From Corella eumyota (Eukaryota > Chordata > Ascidiacea > Phlebobranchia > Corellidae), in assembly GCA_963082875.1 (NCBI GenBank), contig OY720100.1, forward strand, positions 1,240,001-1,304,000: DNA of 64,000 nt. Direction: 5' to 3'. Positions 49,401 to 61,300 of the stretch are shown here, piece by piece (within the stretch, counting starts at the first letter, position 1; every line of letters starts with the position of its first letter). The notes under the pieces are model-generated. The model saw only the letters and a program-made list of their open reading frames with translations, was not told where the DNA came from and ran no database searches. The position numbers and the translations under genes were made by a program.

Positions 49401-52400
49401 TTTAAAACTAAAAAAACTTTAAAATTGAATAAAACTGGAGACACTACAAATATAGTTTGGTTTGGTGACCATGCCATAACATACTTAAAATCTTTATGTA
49501 AACATTAATACTTTTGGCATGTTTTAAATCATTAAATTGATTTTGTCATTTTTCCCGTCGCATTGTTGTAATATTAATTGTATATCGTATTTAGTATTTA
49601 CTTTTATCAAAGCGCGAAAAACTAAAATAAAAAATAGTGATAACTTGAATTCTAAAAAACTTAAAAAAATAATAATTTTTAAAACAAGTTCATATCCTAG
49701 CAATAACTTTAAAAATACCCTGATTTTTAATTCTGCTTTAGTAAAGGTGTTTTTAAAGCGTGTTATTTTTTGTGAATTTTACTAACATTGAAATTCACGT
49801 AATCGATAATATTCCAACTTTTTCTAGTTTAAATATTGGTACTTCCCCGTTTCTAGCCTTAAATTAAACATTTAAAGTTTCACTTCAACAAAATATTTTT
49901 ATTACTTTACTAATTAATTACTAATTAGTAACATTAGCTTTAATTGCTTTAATTTTACCAAACTATTCAGACTAACATTATTTTAATTTCGCTAAAAATT
50001 TATGAATATAAAGTAATTTTAAAGTAATGTTAACTCAAATATAATATAAAACTCAGTTATATTCTTATCCAATACATCAACTAATTTAAATTCTACACCA
50101 TATGGTTACATACATGTTCTAAAACATTTATTCAACAAACAAATCAAATATTTCTCGATGTAAAGGACACGTGTAACTAAACTGAAATGATGCAATATTA
50201 AACAAATTGATTGAATTAACTGTTCTTATATAAAATATTTTGCTAATTAAACTGTAATTCTAATAACCTTTATTTTAATAAACCTATTTTCTTATTTTTC
50301 TTTTCTAAATTATGGGCAATATTTGTTGTAACAAGCATAAAAATAAATCTCAAAATTATATTTTTTCACAGAATCCTAATTCACATTTATTGATATTCTC
50401 GAATTTTAAGCTAATTAGTGAATTTCTCCTCGAAAATCAATATCTGATGACGTAGTTCGCTTTGAAACCTTTTTTATTTTGATTTCTGTTTTTTTACTTA
50501 AATCTAAACCCGGATTTGTATTTCAAAATCAAACATAAAAACGAATTAATTCCCATTTCAGTTTAATTATAGTCATAATGGTTCCTCTATGACGTCATAA
50601 CTGACACGAGCTCGTTTGTTTTATCCTACAGACAGGATTCGATCGAATAAACAAACAAGAATTATGACGTAACATTCAGGAAGACCATTGTCATGAGAAT
50701 AACCCAAAATAATAAAATTTTTGCTTTTTTGAACTAAATTTTCTGCTGGATTCAAAATATTTATTTCTACCCTAGCTCGGTATTAAATGAGAATATAATA
50801 GCTTGAAAGTGACGTCATAATCGTAAGAGAAACCTGTATTAATAAATAATGAGGCAGTCTGGACACATTCCATTTTAATTCATCAATTTAAAAAAACATT
50901 TTATGTAAAAAATCAAAAAATTGATAATTTTTAGTAAAATCTAATTAATAAATTAGTTAATTTAGCTTATATTATTTTATTTAAAATAAATTAATAGCCC
51001 TGCGCGTATTGTAAAGATGTGTAAAAGGGGATAATTCGTTTTTAAAATACTAATTTCTTTTGTTAAACATAAAAATATTTATAAATATGGAAAATAATTT
51101 GATGAATAATTTAGTGTTGTACGTGACTCGGTGATAATAGAGGAATGTTTGTTTAACTAATGTGTTTACGGGCGTTTGAAATGCAGGGGTAGATAGATGT
51201 GGTGTTTAATGATTTAAAATCGAATAAAAATTCATATTTTAAAATTTTACCCCGTCTTAAAAACCAAAAAAAAAATTAAATCAGTTTTTACGATTTGCGT
51301 ATTACTAAAACAAAACCTGGTTTTTAGAACCTAATAAACCTTTGACCCAATTTAAAACAAACCATTTAAATACAAATCTTACACTAGTTAATAACCAACA
51401 TATGCAACGATTTTAAGCTGTTAAAAATACAATTAAATTCCGATAATTGAATAAAATTTACATCGAATCGCGAGGCAGCATTTCCTATTATAAACCGTAA
51501 GGTCTGTAAGCACAATATACACAACTAAACTATAATACCCTTAAAACAGGATGTATTTTAAATAATGAATATCAAGCACCATTAGGGATAATACGAAGCA
51601 CACAGTTAAAAATTTCACACATTCTCGATATTTTAAAATTTGATTGTGACGCATATGGCTCGAAAATGTAAAAATTTCGTTTTTTTGAACTTGTTTTTTG
51701 ATCAAATGCTTGAAAAATGTCAAAATATGACAGTACCGTACACACATGACTCATGACCGAAATGTGACATTTAGTTGACCTTCTTAAACATCGAACCTTT
51801 AAACAAAAACAAAAGTTAATAAAATATAAATGAATATAAAACATCGATATTGAAAAGATTAATCGAAAATTCGCAATAAAAAATACACCAACACACTTTC
51901 AGACATATTTTCAATTAAAAATTAACAAATAAATATCTTTAATTTAAAAACAAAACGCAATATTTCAATAAAACGATCAAATTTGGCGAAATATTTTGTT
52001 GCATATTCGAAACTAAAAATGTTTTTGAAACTCAAGTGCAGACAAAATCGATGAAAACACGTGGCCACCTCCAAACAAGGTCTGGGTGTCTGGGTGTCAA
52101 ATTAAAACGGAAAATAACTCGAATATTTAAGTGACGTCACCTCAAATACCTCAGTGACGTCATTTCGTCGCGCTGGCTTCATTATAAATAAACTTTTTAC
52201 AATTATAATTTTTTTTGTACAGCAAAATTTAAGTAAATTTTTAATTACATTTTAATAATTAAAAATCAGAAATTTAAAATTCAATTATTTAAAAGCATTC
52301 ACGAATTTGTTATTCGGCAAAATTACGTAACAAGAAACAAAACACATTCCAACAACATGGAATAAAAACGTCTTGAATCCAACAAAAATGATCAATTAAA

Positions 52401-53962
52401 AATCAATTAACACAGAACAAACAGAACTTGTTTGAAAGTAGTCACCCGACCGGAAATAACAAATCGAAAAGATTTTTAAAAACCAAAAATGTACAAAGTT
52501 AATCAATAAAAGCGCGATTGCTTTATTATCAAATCTTGCATCTTTATCTGTTCAAGATTTGATTTAAAAGGAGAATAATTTAAAACCAAAAGGCCTTAAA
52601 GTTGACTTAAAACTGTAAAAAATGTTTTACTTCAAATAAAAACTTGATTTTTTAAACTTCTTTGCTTTTATTCAAAGATTCACACGAACCCAATATTGAC
52701 CGACGAATGATACGTCACAAACGTTCAATTGTTGAAAAACAAAGGAGTTAAACGCCGCGTGCACTGCTGCAGTGTGCTCTGTTTCGGAAACCGACCAAAC
52801 CGCTCGCTAAGAACGACTACAACGAACTAAATCGACCAAGAAATCTCACTTCGTTTTATCAACAACTACCGCCCTTTAAGTTATTTCTACCGGCGAAAAT
52901 ACAAGGAATTTTATCACATAAAAGCTCCATTGTAACAAGGTTTATTAACAACTTGTACAAATAAAACATTTAACTCATGGCTAGACAACTTTCATGTTTT
53001 GAAGATATGTTATCCTAAACCTAATGATCTGTACTTATCATTATGATCTTAGCTTTAAAGTTTATTTAAAGATAACAATTTCACAGAGAATAATGAACCC
53101 AATTATCTAATTTTTAAATAAGAAAATTCACCTTTAAAAACCAGGGTGTTTTAATTCAGTAAATTTAATATTCTATTTAAAGTTACATGAACAGGTGTTC
53201 TAATATTATCAGGTGGTCAAATAATTGGTATTTGTATTAAGAAATCCTATAGAGCTCACAGAAAACCAAATTGGTTCAAAGAATTGCTTTATTTCAAATT
53301 TTCATGTTTGTTCAAATTTAAAATTAATTTAATTTTAAAACCAGGCCAAATTTAATAATGGAGTTTGTAAGGCTTATCATAAACTATTAAATAAATATTT
53401 TTAACCAAAATTTAGAGTCAAAAATAATATCAACATTCAATGCAAAAGTATTTAAATAATAATTAATTTATTTACTAATATTTACTCAGTTTTTAAACTT
53501 TAAAATTGTACTTAATAGTTTGGTCTATTGATATCTCCTTGCCCTTTAAAAAATGTGCCATCAAATAAAGTTTTATTTACAGAGAGATAAACTTTTATTT
53601 ATTTAAGTTTTACTCTAAAGTTCAACTTTTGCCACAAAGCCACAATCTAAATATTAACAACCAACTTGTGTAAATATTGTGTAAAATTCATTTATTTACC
53701 ATTACAATGCTTTGCTGCAAACCTATTTCTTTAAGTGTAGATTTACTTGCAAAATTGCAAAGTTAAATTTAAATAAATGTTAAGATCAATATTAACAAGT
53801 AATTTTAAGTCTCTTGCAAAAAAATGTAGTGGATACCAGTTATGTTACTTTAAATTACTAATACATGGTTAAGATAAGCTATAAAATTATTTTAAATATT
53901 TTTCTCGTTCTATAAAAGGTTAACCTACAAAAAATATTTCAAACTAAATATTAAAATATTAA

Positions 53963-54095
53963 CCTCAGGGTAGGTTTGAGTGGCAGAAATTCGTTCCGGT
54001 CCAGAAGACGTTGTTGTGACAGCTTGAGAGTTCACATGATTATGGTGGATGTTGTTATGGTTTATCATTTCCATAGTAACAGTTGGCACGGGCAT
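53963..54095 (-). CDS. FNDC3: Candidate distal alternative first coding exon of FNDC3
   Basis: ATG at 54095 opens 44 codons (MPVPTVTMEMINHNN..., His/Asn-rich) ending in phase 0 at a GT donor. The proximal FNDC3 first exon (44814-44680) also ends in phase 0, so either can join the second exon at 44392, which begins NTIMVHVNPGETF. No other minus-strand coding exon lies between 45 and 54 kb. It could instead belong to an unrelated small gene; only the phase, strand and lack of another partner support the assignment. Confidence 0.5.
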
Positions 54096-55301
54096 CTTGG
54101 ATCAGTTAACCATAAGGTTGAATACAACACAACATCGAACAAATTTATCAACTTTAAACTTTTGGTAAAAATCTAATTAGTAATAACAATATCTGAATAT
54201 CTAGATATAAAAGTTACATCAAAATGTATTTCCTAAAATTATTACTTAACAATTGGTTGGTTCTTAAAAAAAATTTCATATTTTTGTATTTTGAAGTTTT
54301 GAGCCCATTGTCAGATTGTAAATATTGACCTACATTTAAGTTCGCAAAATTCTTGTACTATTTAACTGTCTATTATACTGTTAGCTGCAACTAATAAAAA
54401 GGCATTGTCTACTAGGATTTTAAAATTGTTTGTCATTATTTTTAAATAAAATTATTTTTTAGCTTAAATATTCATAACATCTGCACGTGGTTTTATTAGG
54501 TAAACAAACTTTAAAATACGAAATCGAAACTAGTTACTGAATTACGTAACTTTAAATTTCCTTATTTACCAGAAATTTCAATTGATTTACCATATTTTCT
54601 ACATATTAACAATATGTTTAACTAATATTTATTACATTTTAACACTTTTTAGTTATTTCTTTAAGATAGTTTTTAGCGAACTTTCTCCTACAAAGATTGT
54701 TTACTTAATGAACTGAACAGCTATGAGAAAAAAATTTGTTTATTACTTTAGGCGAGTGGGAGTTGTAACGTATATATGACGCGTGAGGTTATAAGCTCTA
54801 TAACAGTTTCTACTTATCGGAAAATATTTTTTAATATTGATTAATAAACTTAAAAAATATTATTTAAGCTTTAATTTACCTTTATTTTAGTTTTTAGGAA
54901 ATAAATTAAATTCATTCTTTAAATTTCTTTGTTAATTTCATTACCATACTTTTTTAAATTAGATTTTTTACATATTTTTAATTTACTGATTCAATTTTTA
55001 TGCTTTTACCTAAATAACAAATCACAATTTTTAATCTAATATTAAATTATAAAGTTTTTATTTCTATTTTATTGGACTGATTTCTTTATCAGGAGTATTA
55101 GAAGATTTCCATCATTATATTTCAGTATTAAACGAACATTTAATCATTGCAATAATACAGCATTATAAATAACTGTCAGAGCATTTACATATTAATACTA
55201 AACAAACGTTCAGTAAAAAGAAATAATTCTGACAACAAAAGTTGTAAGAAATAGATAAAACATGACCTGGTTGCGTCAAAGTTTTTATTTTTTTGTAGTT
55301 G
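54096..55301. other. Intergenic, UBE2M 3' flank
   Basis: No gene seen. AATAAA on the minus strand occurs about 15 bp past the UBE2M stop, so the 3' UTR may be very short. The distal FNDC3 promoter would also fall here. Confidence 0.4.
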
Positions 55302-57088
55302 TTATTTTAGACAACGTTCGAAATATACAGATCCAATATAACCTCCTCTCATGGAGCGAACAACATTTTGTTCAAATTGTCTTTTGTTTGTACTCAAAAT
55401 TTCGGCAGCTTCTTTGTTTAAGGGATCCTCTGGATTGGGCTCCTGAAATAAAGAAGATAAAGAGTTAAATAAAGCTTTCCATGTCATGTTATAGCATGTA
55501 TAAATCTATGTCAAAAATTATTTATTATTTAAACTATAGGCCTATCTACTTTAACTATAGACACTGGGTTACTTATTTAGCTCGAAAAATTATAAAAAAC
55601 ATTAAAATTAGTATAATATTTGTTCACATTTAAAAAAAATTGATTATAGCCTATACTTTTTTATTATTCAAATTAGTTAAAAAATTTCAAGTAACGTATC
55701 ACATTTAAATTTTAAACAAATTACATTTCCAATTTTTAAATGACAGAAATACCAAGTTATAATTTTAAATACAACAAGTAACTGACCAGGAATAGATATT
55801 GGATCCCATAAATAACAGCATTGATTGTAAGAACAGGTTTCCAATCCTCTCTCAATATATTTAAACAAACATTTCCTTCCAGATCAATGTTGGGGTGATA
55901 TACCATCGTTTCACACTTGACCTTGGGTGCTTCGTGGGGGTAACTCAATCCAACCTGAAGGGTAAAAGGGGGGAAAAAGTAAAATTTTATATTCTTAAAT
56001 TTTTTTTTAGATGTAAAACGTAATAGAAAATTTCCAAAAAAAAAATTTGGGCAGTTTTTAAAGATAGTTTTCATATAAAACATGACAAGATATATATGCA
56101 GGTTTTATACATTTTAATTAGCATTTGAAAATGCTACTTGATTTGTTTGGTAAAACATATAAAAGCATACCTACAGTTAGGCTAATATCATTTACCTATA
56201 GAAATTTAAAAAAAATATATTAGTTAATTCTACCTTAAAAGAGAATGTAAACTTTCCCCCTCTATAATATCCCTCATCAGGGGTAATGATAAGTTTAAAG
56301 TTGAGAAGGTCATTGGGGTCAGGAAACAAGGTCACGCAAGTTTTAGGTAACTGAAGTTCATTTAAATCTACACAAAAACAAAAATATAAATTGTGGGTAA
56401 ATGTTACCGGATACAGTAATACAAATATATTTTTGTGTAGCCTATAGTTTTTTAATGGAATGCTACAGCATGGGAGCAATAGCGATCAAATCCTAATTTA
56501 GTAAAATCAAGGTCGTGACCACTACCCAGTGTGCAGTGTGTTTTTTTCGGTGAAATAAATGCACGCCTGAAATTAACGTTTTGCACGCCTGGGTTTTTTT
56601 AAAAATTGTCATAGTACATGTGCACGCGCATTCACCCCATTTTACATGCTTGCACACACAAGATCTCGTTGAAAACTGCCCTACTTTTCAAACTGGACCA
56701 CTACACAATGCTGCTAACTAGATATTTTTAAATATGAAAAATTTAAAAGCTATTTACAAATTTAGTTTTTACTACAACTACATTTGATTGCAAATTGTGT
56801 AATTGTAGTCTGGAGGCAACCTAGTAAGCTACATAGATGTTAAAACTTTTTTGCATAACAATCTGTAATAAAAATTCATTAATAATCAAACAATAACTTA
56901 AAATATATATTTATAAATTTGACAAATAACTTTTTTTTAGTTGGGTAAAATAAAATACATTTAAACAAATTAAAATTACCTTTGGTTAGTCGTAGCTGAG
57001 CGGCAGTTGCTTTTCTTTTTCCCGACGTTGCCTGACCTGAAGCAATCTCTTCCTTCTTCTGTTGTTTTAACGAAAATAATTTGATCAT
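55302..57088 (-). CDS. UBE2M: NEDD8-conjugating enzyme UBC12
   Basis: E2 enzyme that accepts NEDD8 from the NAE1-UBA3 E1 and passes it to cullins, activating cullin-RING ubiquitin ligases. Exons: 57088-56980, 56367-56234, 55954-55787, 55442-55302; the spliced frame is 183 codons plus stop, equal to human UBE2M. The N-terminal [14 protein letters not shown] is the docking peptide for the E1 and for DCN1-type E3 (via the acetylated first Met). The UBC fold follows, with the E2 signature [20 protein letters not shown], whose Cys is the catalytic residue, and HPN upstream. The C-terminus ([18 protein letters not shown]) is near-identical to vertebrates. All key residues are present. It lies about 1.3 kb downstream of the API5 stop on the same strand. 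Confidence 0.97.
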
Positions 57089-57684
57089 TTTTGTTAAATT
57101 TCTGTACTTTTAAGTTAAAAAATTGCCTATAGGCCTTAATATATATATAAGTCTAAAGATTTATTAAAATAAACTTTGTGCTAATACAAGTTTAATTCAC
57201 AAAATTAATAAAAATCAAAATCACATTTGCTTTAATTGAACAACAATCAGCTGATTTGTGAAATAAAAATTGTGACTTTTTTAAACCAACAAATTGTGCC
57301 ATGGCATCTATGTTTAATTAATAAAAATAAATCATAAAAATTTCTAGTATTTCTTTATATGCAAGGTAAAGCAATTATTTTTTTTATTTAATATTTATCT
57401 TTTAACTCAATTCAAATAAAGTAGATTTATTTTTTGCATCTGATATGACTTAGGGCTTAACATTTTTATGAAAAATACCTATCTTTACAAACCATTTGCT
57501 AAAATTTACAAATCAAAAGACTTATCCTAACTCGTGGGCTAAGGAATTTATTACACAATTTTGAAAAACGTTTTAACAAAAGAAACACATGCTAATTGCT
57601 AAATTACACTACAATTCCTCCAAAACTATGAAGTCTTCATCCAATACCTGAAAGCTATAACAACAAGAGGTTAGAAGACTTACC

Positions 57685-57850
57685 TTAAATTGGGTGACCA
57701 TCCTTATTTGCAGGCTAGGGAATGGACTAAACATAGCAACCTAGGCAAGTTCAGACTCCAAAAAAGAGGCATTCTTTATTGGGAACAACCTTGCTGCATT
57801 CCGAAGGTAAAAGTGACTTGCTTCTGTTGTTACGGCAACGGTTAAGTTTA
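57685..57850 (-). other. UBE2M: Possible 5' UTR exon of UBE2M
   Basis: On the minus strand a less AT-rich block ends in CAATTTAAG followed by a strong donor (GTAAGT) at about 57686, and the UBE2M first coding exon has AG acceptors just upstream of its ATG. This would place the transcription start near 57850, about 550 bp from the API5 stop. A short upstream ATG in this block could extend the protein at its N-terminus with one acceptor choice, but the conserved MIKLFSLK start argues against use. Confidence 0.4.
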
Positions 57851-58399
57851 AAAAGCGAATTTACACAAGTTGGTTTAACGACAGAAAATGTACAAAAAGT
57901 GTAAAGGTGTCAGTGAAATATGTTGCTCAAAAAAAATGAATTACTAAATATTTAGAAAAAATATTTAAAAGTTTTAAGTTCAACTTTGTTAAATAAACAA
58001 AATAAAATGTTAATAGAAATAAAAATGGCCCTTTTAAGGAGAAAAATTGTACATTTTAACCAATATTCATACAAAAATTGTATAACTTTAAACATTTTGT
58101 TTTTTGCTTAACAGTACTTTGTATAAAAATATGTTTGTACAATTTGTTTTAAATGCTTTCCATAAGTAAAGTTTTAATATAGGTTAAGGTTGAAATGTGG
58201 TTCATAACAAAAAGGTTTAAAAGTTTGTACAGAACAGAAAAGTTATAAAAATTTTGAGTTTTCTTTAAAATATGTTAATTTTTTTAAACGTTTACTACAG
58301 AGCACATAAATGTTTAATAAGCTTCCAAATTGTAGAAATTTCCAAACAGTTGTTGAAGTACAAAGGTTTACTTTGTTAAATCTAAACTTTTGTTTTAAT
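57851..58399. other. Intergenic, API5 3' flank
   Basis: AT-rich sequence between the API5 stop and the putative UBE2M leader exon. No further exon or RNA gene seen. Confidence 0.4.
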
Positions 58400-61300
58400 T
58401 CAATATTTTCTTCCTCCCCATTTTCTGCCCCTGAACCCTCCCCTTTGTCCTCTCTGACCACCCCTTCCACCTCTGTTGGGGCTGTTCTGGTAATCTGAAA
58501 AAAATATAACAAAATGTGTTTTAAAAATGGTGGTCTCATGCAATACAACAAATTAAGTAAACATATGTTTATACTATAGCAATTTAAGTATAATCAATAT
58601 AAATTGTAAAATATCTAAAGAAATTTATAACAAAATTTACTTACGTGAAACATTGGTGCTAAACTTCCCCTCTGGAGCTTTGTAGATGGATCTTTCATTC
58701 TTGTTCTTGCTTTCACCCATATCCCCACTTGTACTACTTCTCTTTCTTGCTCTGTAAAAAAAAGCGGGTTGTGAAAATATCTTCTTTTTTTTATCCTTGA
58801 TATAGGAAGGTCGACTTTACAGTCCAAACATAGAGCAACATCAGTTACCCGAGCGCACTATTAAGTTGACTTTGGCAGTTTGGGATAGTATTTGATCATA
58901 ATTGCCTGATAATAAATCTGCTGAATGAGCATTGGCTTGACAGGAGTTTATACCACTTATAGTGCCTAAGGGCTATAAGTGGTAAAGCCAAAGGGCTAAG
59001 GGCGATACAGCATAGGAGCAATGGGGTTCAACTCTAGACCTTATGTGGAGAAGCCAAGTGTACTACACCATCTTGCTCAATTTAATAAAGCAAAAAGTAA
59101 AAAAGAGGACATGATTTTGTACTTACTTTGCTTCAGGGGAAACTGGAGTCTGTAAAATTAAAAAAAATATTAGGTTTTTTAAAAAAGCTGTGTTTATCAT
59201 ATTAAAATAACGCAATCTTTAAAGTTTACATTAGTTCGGTACATGCTTGTCTTAAAAATATATTTCAGTTTTTTTTTTTTAATTTACACTTGAATTGATC
59301 CTAAAATAAACTTACAGTGGTGACTGGCTTCTTCCATGAAATGGTAACACTTGTTTTGTATGAAGGTGGAATGTGGAATAAATCCTACAAATAACAAATA
59401 CATCGAAATAAATCTAAAATTTAAATACTAAAACAAACTGGTTTTACTTTTAGTTTAATTTTGTGTAGATCTATCCCTTTTTTGTATTACCTTAAAGTAC
59501 AAGATTTTATATTTTATAGAAGAGTGTGCTGTTGTACTGTGTTTAAGCTAACTGTAAATGCAGGGCTCCGTGTATTAGCGTAACTTAAACTTGAAAACTT
59601 CTAGCTCGAGATAATCAGTATACCACACTACCGGACTCATTTTTTATATAAATATTTTAAAATTTATAGAGTAATTTTTTACTGCAAGTCTTAATTTAAC
59701 AAAGTTTACCCTGATAAGAGCATTAATGTTGTTGCAAGTCTTCAAAGCAACAAGTTTGATCTGACTTTCAGGTTCAGCTCGAAGTTGGATTGGAGTTTTC
59801 CCTTCAATCGAGGCTTTCAGTTGTTTAATATAAACTTGGAGTCCTCTCGCAAAATATTGAAGTCTAAAAAATTAATACACAGTAAATTAAAAAGCTTATG
59901 GATCAATAGGTTAATTACTTTATTTTCTAACTATTCTAATGTACCTTTATACAAAAATATTGCTTTTTAAACAGTAATTGCATTATTTTTAAGTTTTCTA
60001 CGTTTTATATAGATGATAGTGTCATAAATTCTATAGTTGCATTTTATTTATTACATTAAAATATTTGAATAAATTATTTGAAAACTACTTAAGTTACAAA
60101 AAAATAAAGGACAAAATGTACCTGATTCTGAAGTCTTTTAATTTAGCAGCATTATCATCTCCAGTAAAGAAATCATCTTTATATTTTCCTATTTCATGAA
60201 ATGCATACATTAAGCACTCGACATAGGAAAACTGAAGTTTTGGCTGTTTTGTGGCACCATTGCTGTCAACACTGCTGTCTGGTGGCAGGGGCATACAAGC
60301 CTGAAAAGAAAAGTTTAATAATTTTTTGACAACTTATGGTAAAAATTAGTAAAAATTAAAAGGCAAAACGGCAAAAATAAAAACAACCCAATTTAATACT
60401 ATACTCTTAGAACATTAATCTCTATATATAAAGTAGTTTTTTGGTCTATATAAATGTATGTCCAATTTATATAATAAACAAAACTGTCATTTGTGATGCT
60501 CAGATAAATTATTGCAGAAAAAATAACGAATGTGGGCAGGATATCAATTAGTCAATATAAAGCAGTTAACATTATGGTACTTACAATGAGCTTGTTAAAC
60601 AATGGTTGTACACTGTCTTCAACACCTTTTCCATTCCCACATAAAACTGACAATTCAGCAACTTGCTTTAAAATCTCAAGTTTAAGATCGGTTTGTGCTT
60701 CCTAAAAACAATTTGATTTTTAAACCTAAAAGTTTGTATAATTATAGATATTAAACACTAGCCAATTTTTTTGAGAAGTTTTGGAACAAAAAATGAAATT
60801 TTTTAGTTTGGTATTTACCTTGTTGTTGTCACAATCCCCATTCTGACTTTCAACTGTGATGTCATCAAAGAAGGGAAGAACTTTTTGGCAAATAAAATTC
60901 AAATATTTGGTTCCGTGCACATTTCGCTAAAAATTAAAATAAATAAATAAAAAACTTTTGTTTGTGGTGTGCAGGTAAATGTAAGTTAAGAGTGACCGTA
61001 TTATGTTAATATAGTATAGACCAGGAGCATCAAGACAGAAAAAAAGCCAATAATTTCTAAAATAATTGCCAGAACTTTATTACTCTACTTTTTAAAAACT
61101 ATGTTCAAAACAATTTACATAAAAATTATAAATACCGAGCATAGAGGCAGGGCCATGCCAACACATTGATGAACTCGGTTGATTGAATCGGGGTCACTGG
61201 GGTCAAATTCAAACCCCATTTGATCGGTAATAATGTTGACGAGTTGTTGGCGACCTTGGATGGTTTGAAGGTGGTGTAAGTTTGACAAACCCTTGAGAAT

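Larger units (their letters stand above)
44815..53962. other. 9-kb non-coding stretch, likely FNDC3 intron and proximal promoter
   Basis: No supported coding exon. It contains the 21-bp palindromic array (45147-45250), an 18-bp perfect palindrome (46449-46466), two GTCACGTGAC decamers near 48.2 kb, a G-rich tract (48745-48850), and a short GC-richer block at 52740-52870 that might be a non-coding first exon or promoter on the minus strand. The rest is simple AT-rich sequence. Confidence 0.5.

Noticed and set aside
51541-51844. Two overlapping minus-strand open frames in the FNDC3 upstream region
   Set aside because: No domain, no splice context, and composition like the surrounding AT-rich DNA.
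58243-58827. Acidic Glu/Gly-rich reading of the last API5 exons
   Set aside because: Phase from the preceding exons gives a different frame, which matches the API5 basic patch and RGG tail and ends at a stop at 58400.
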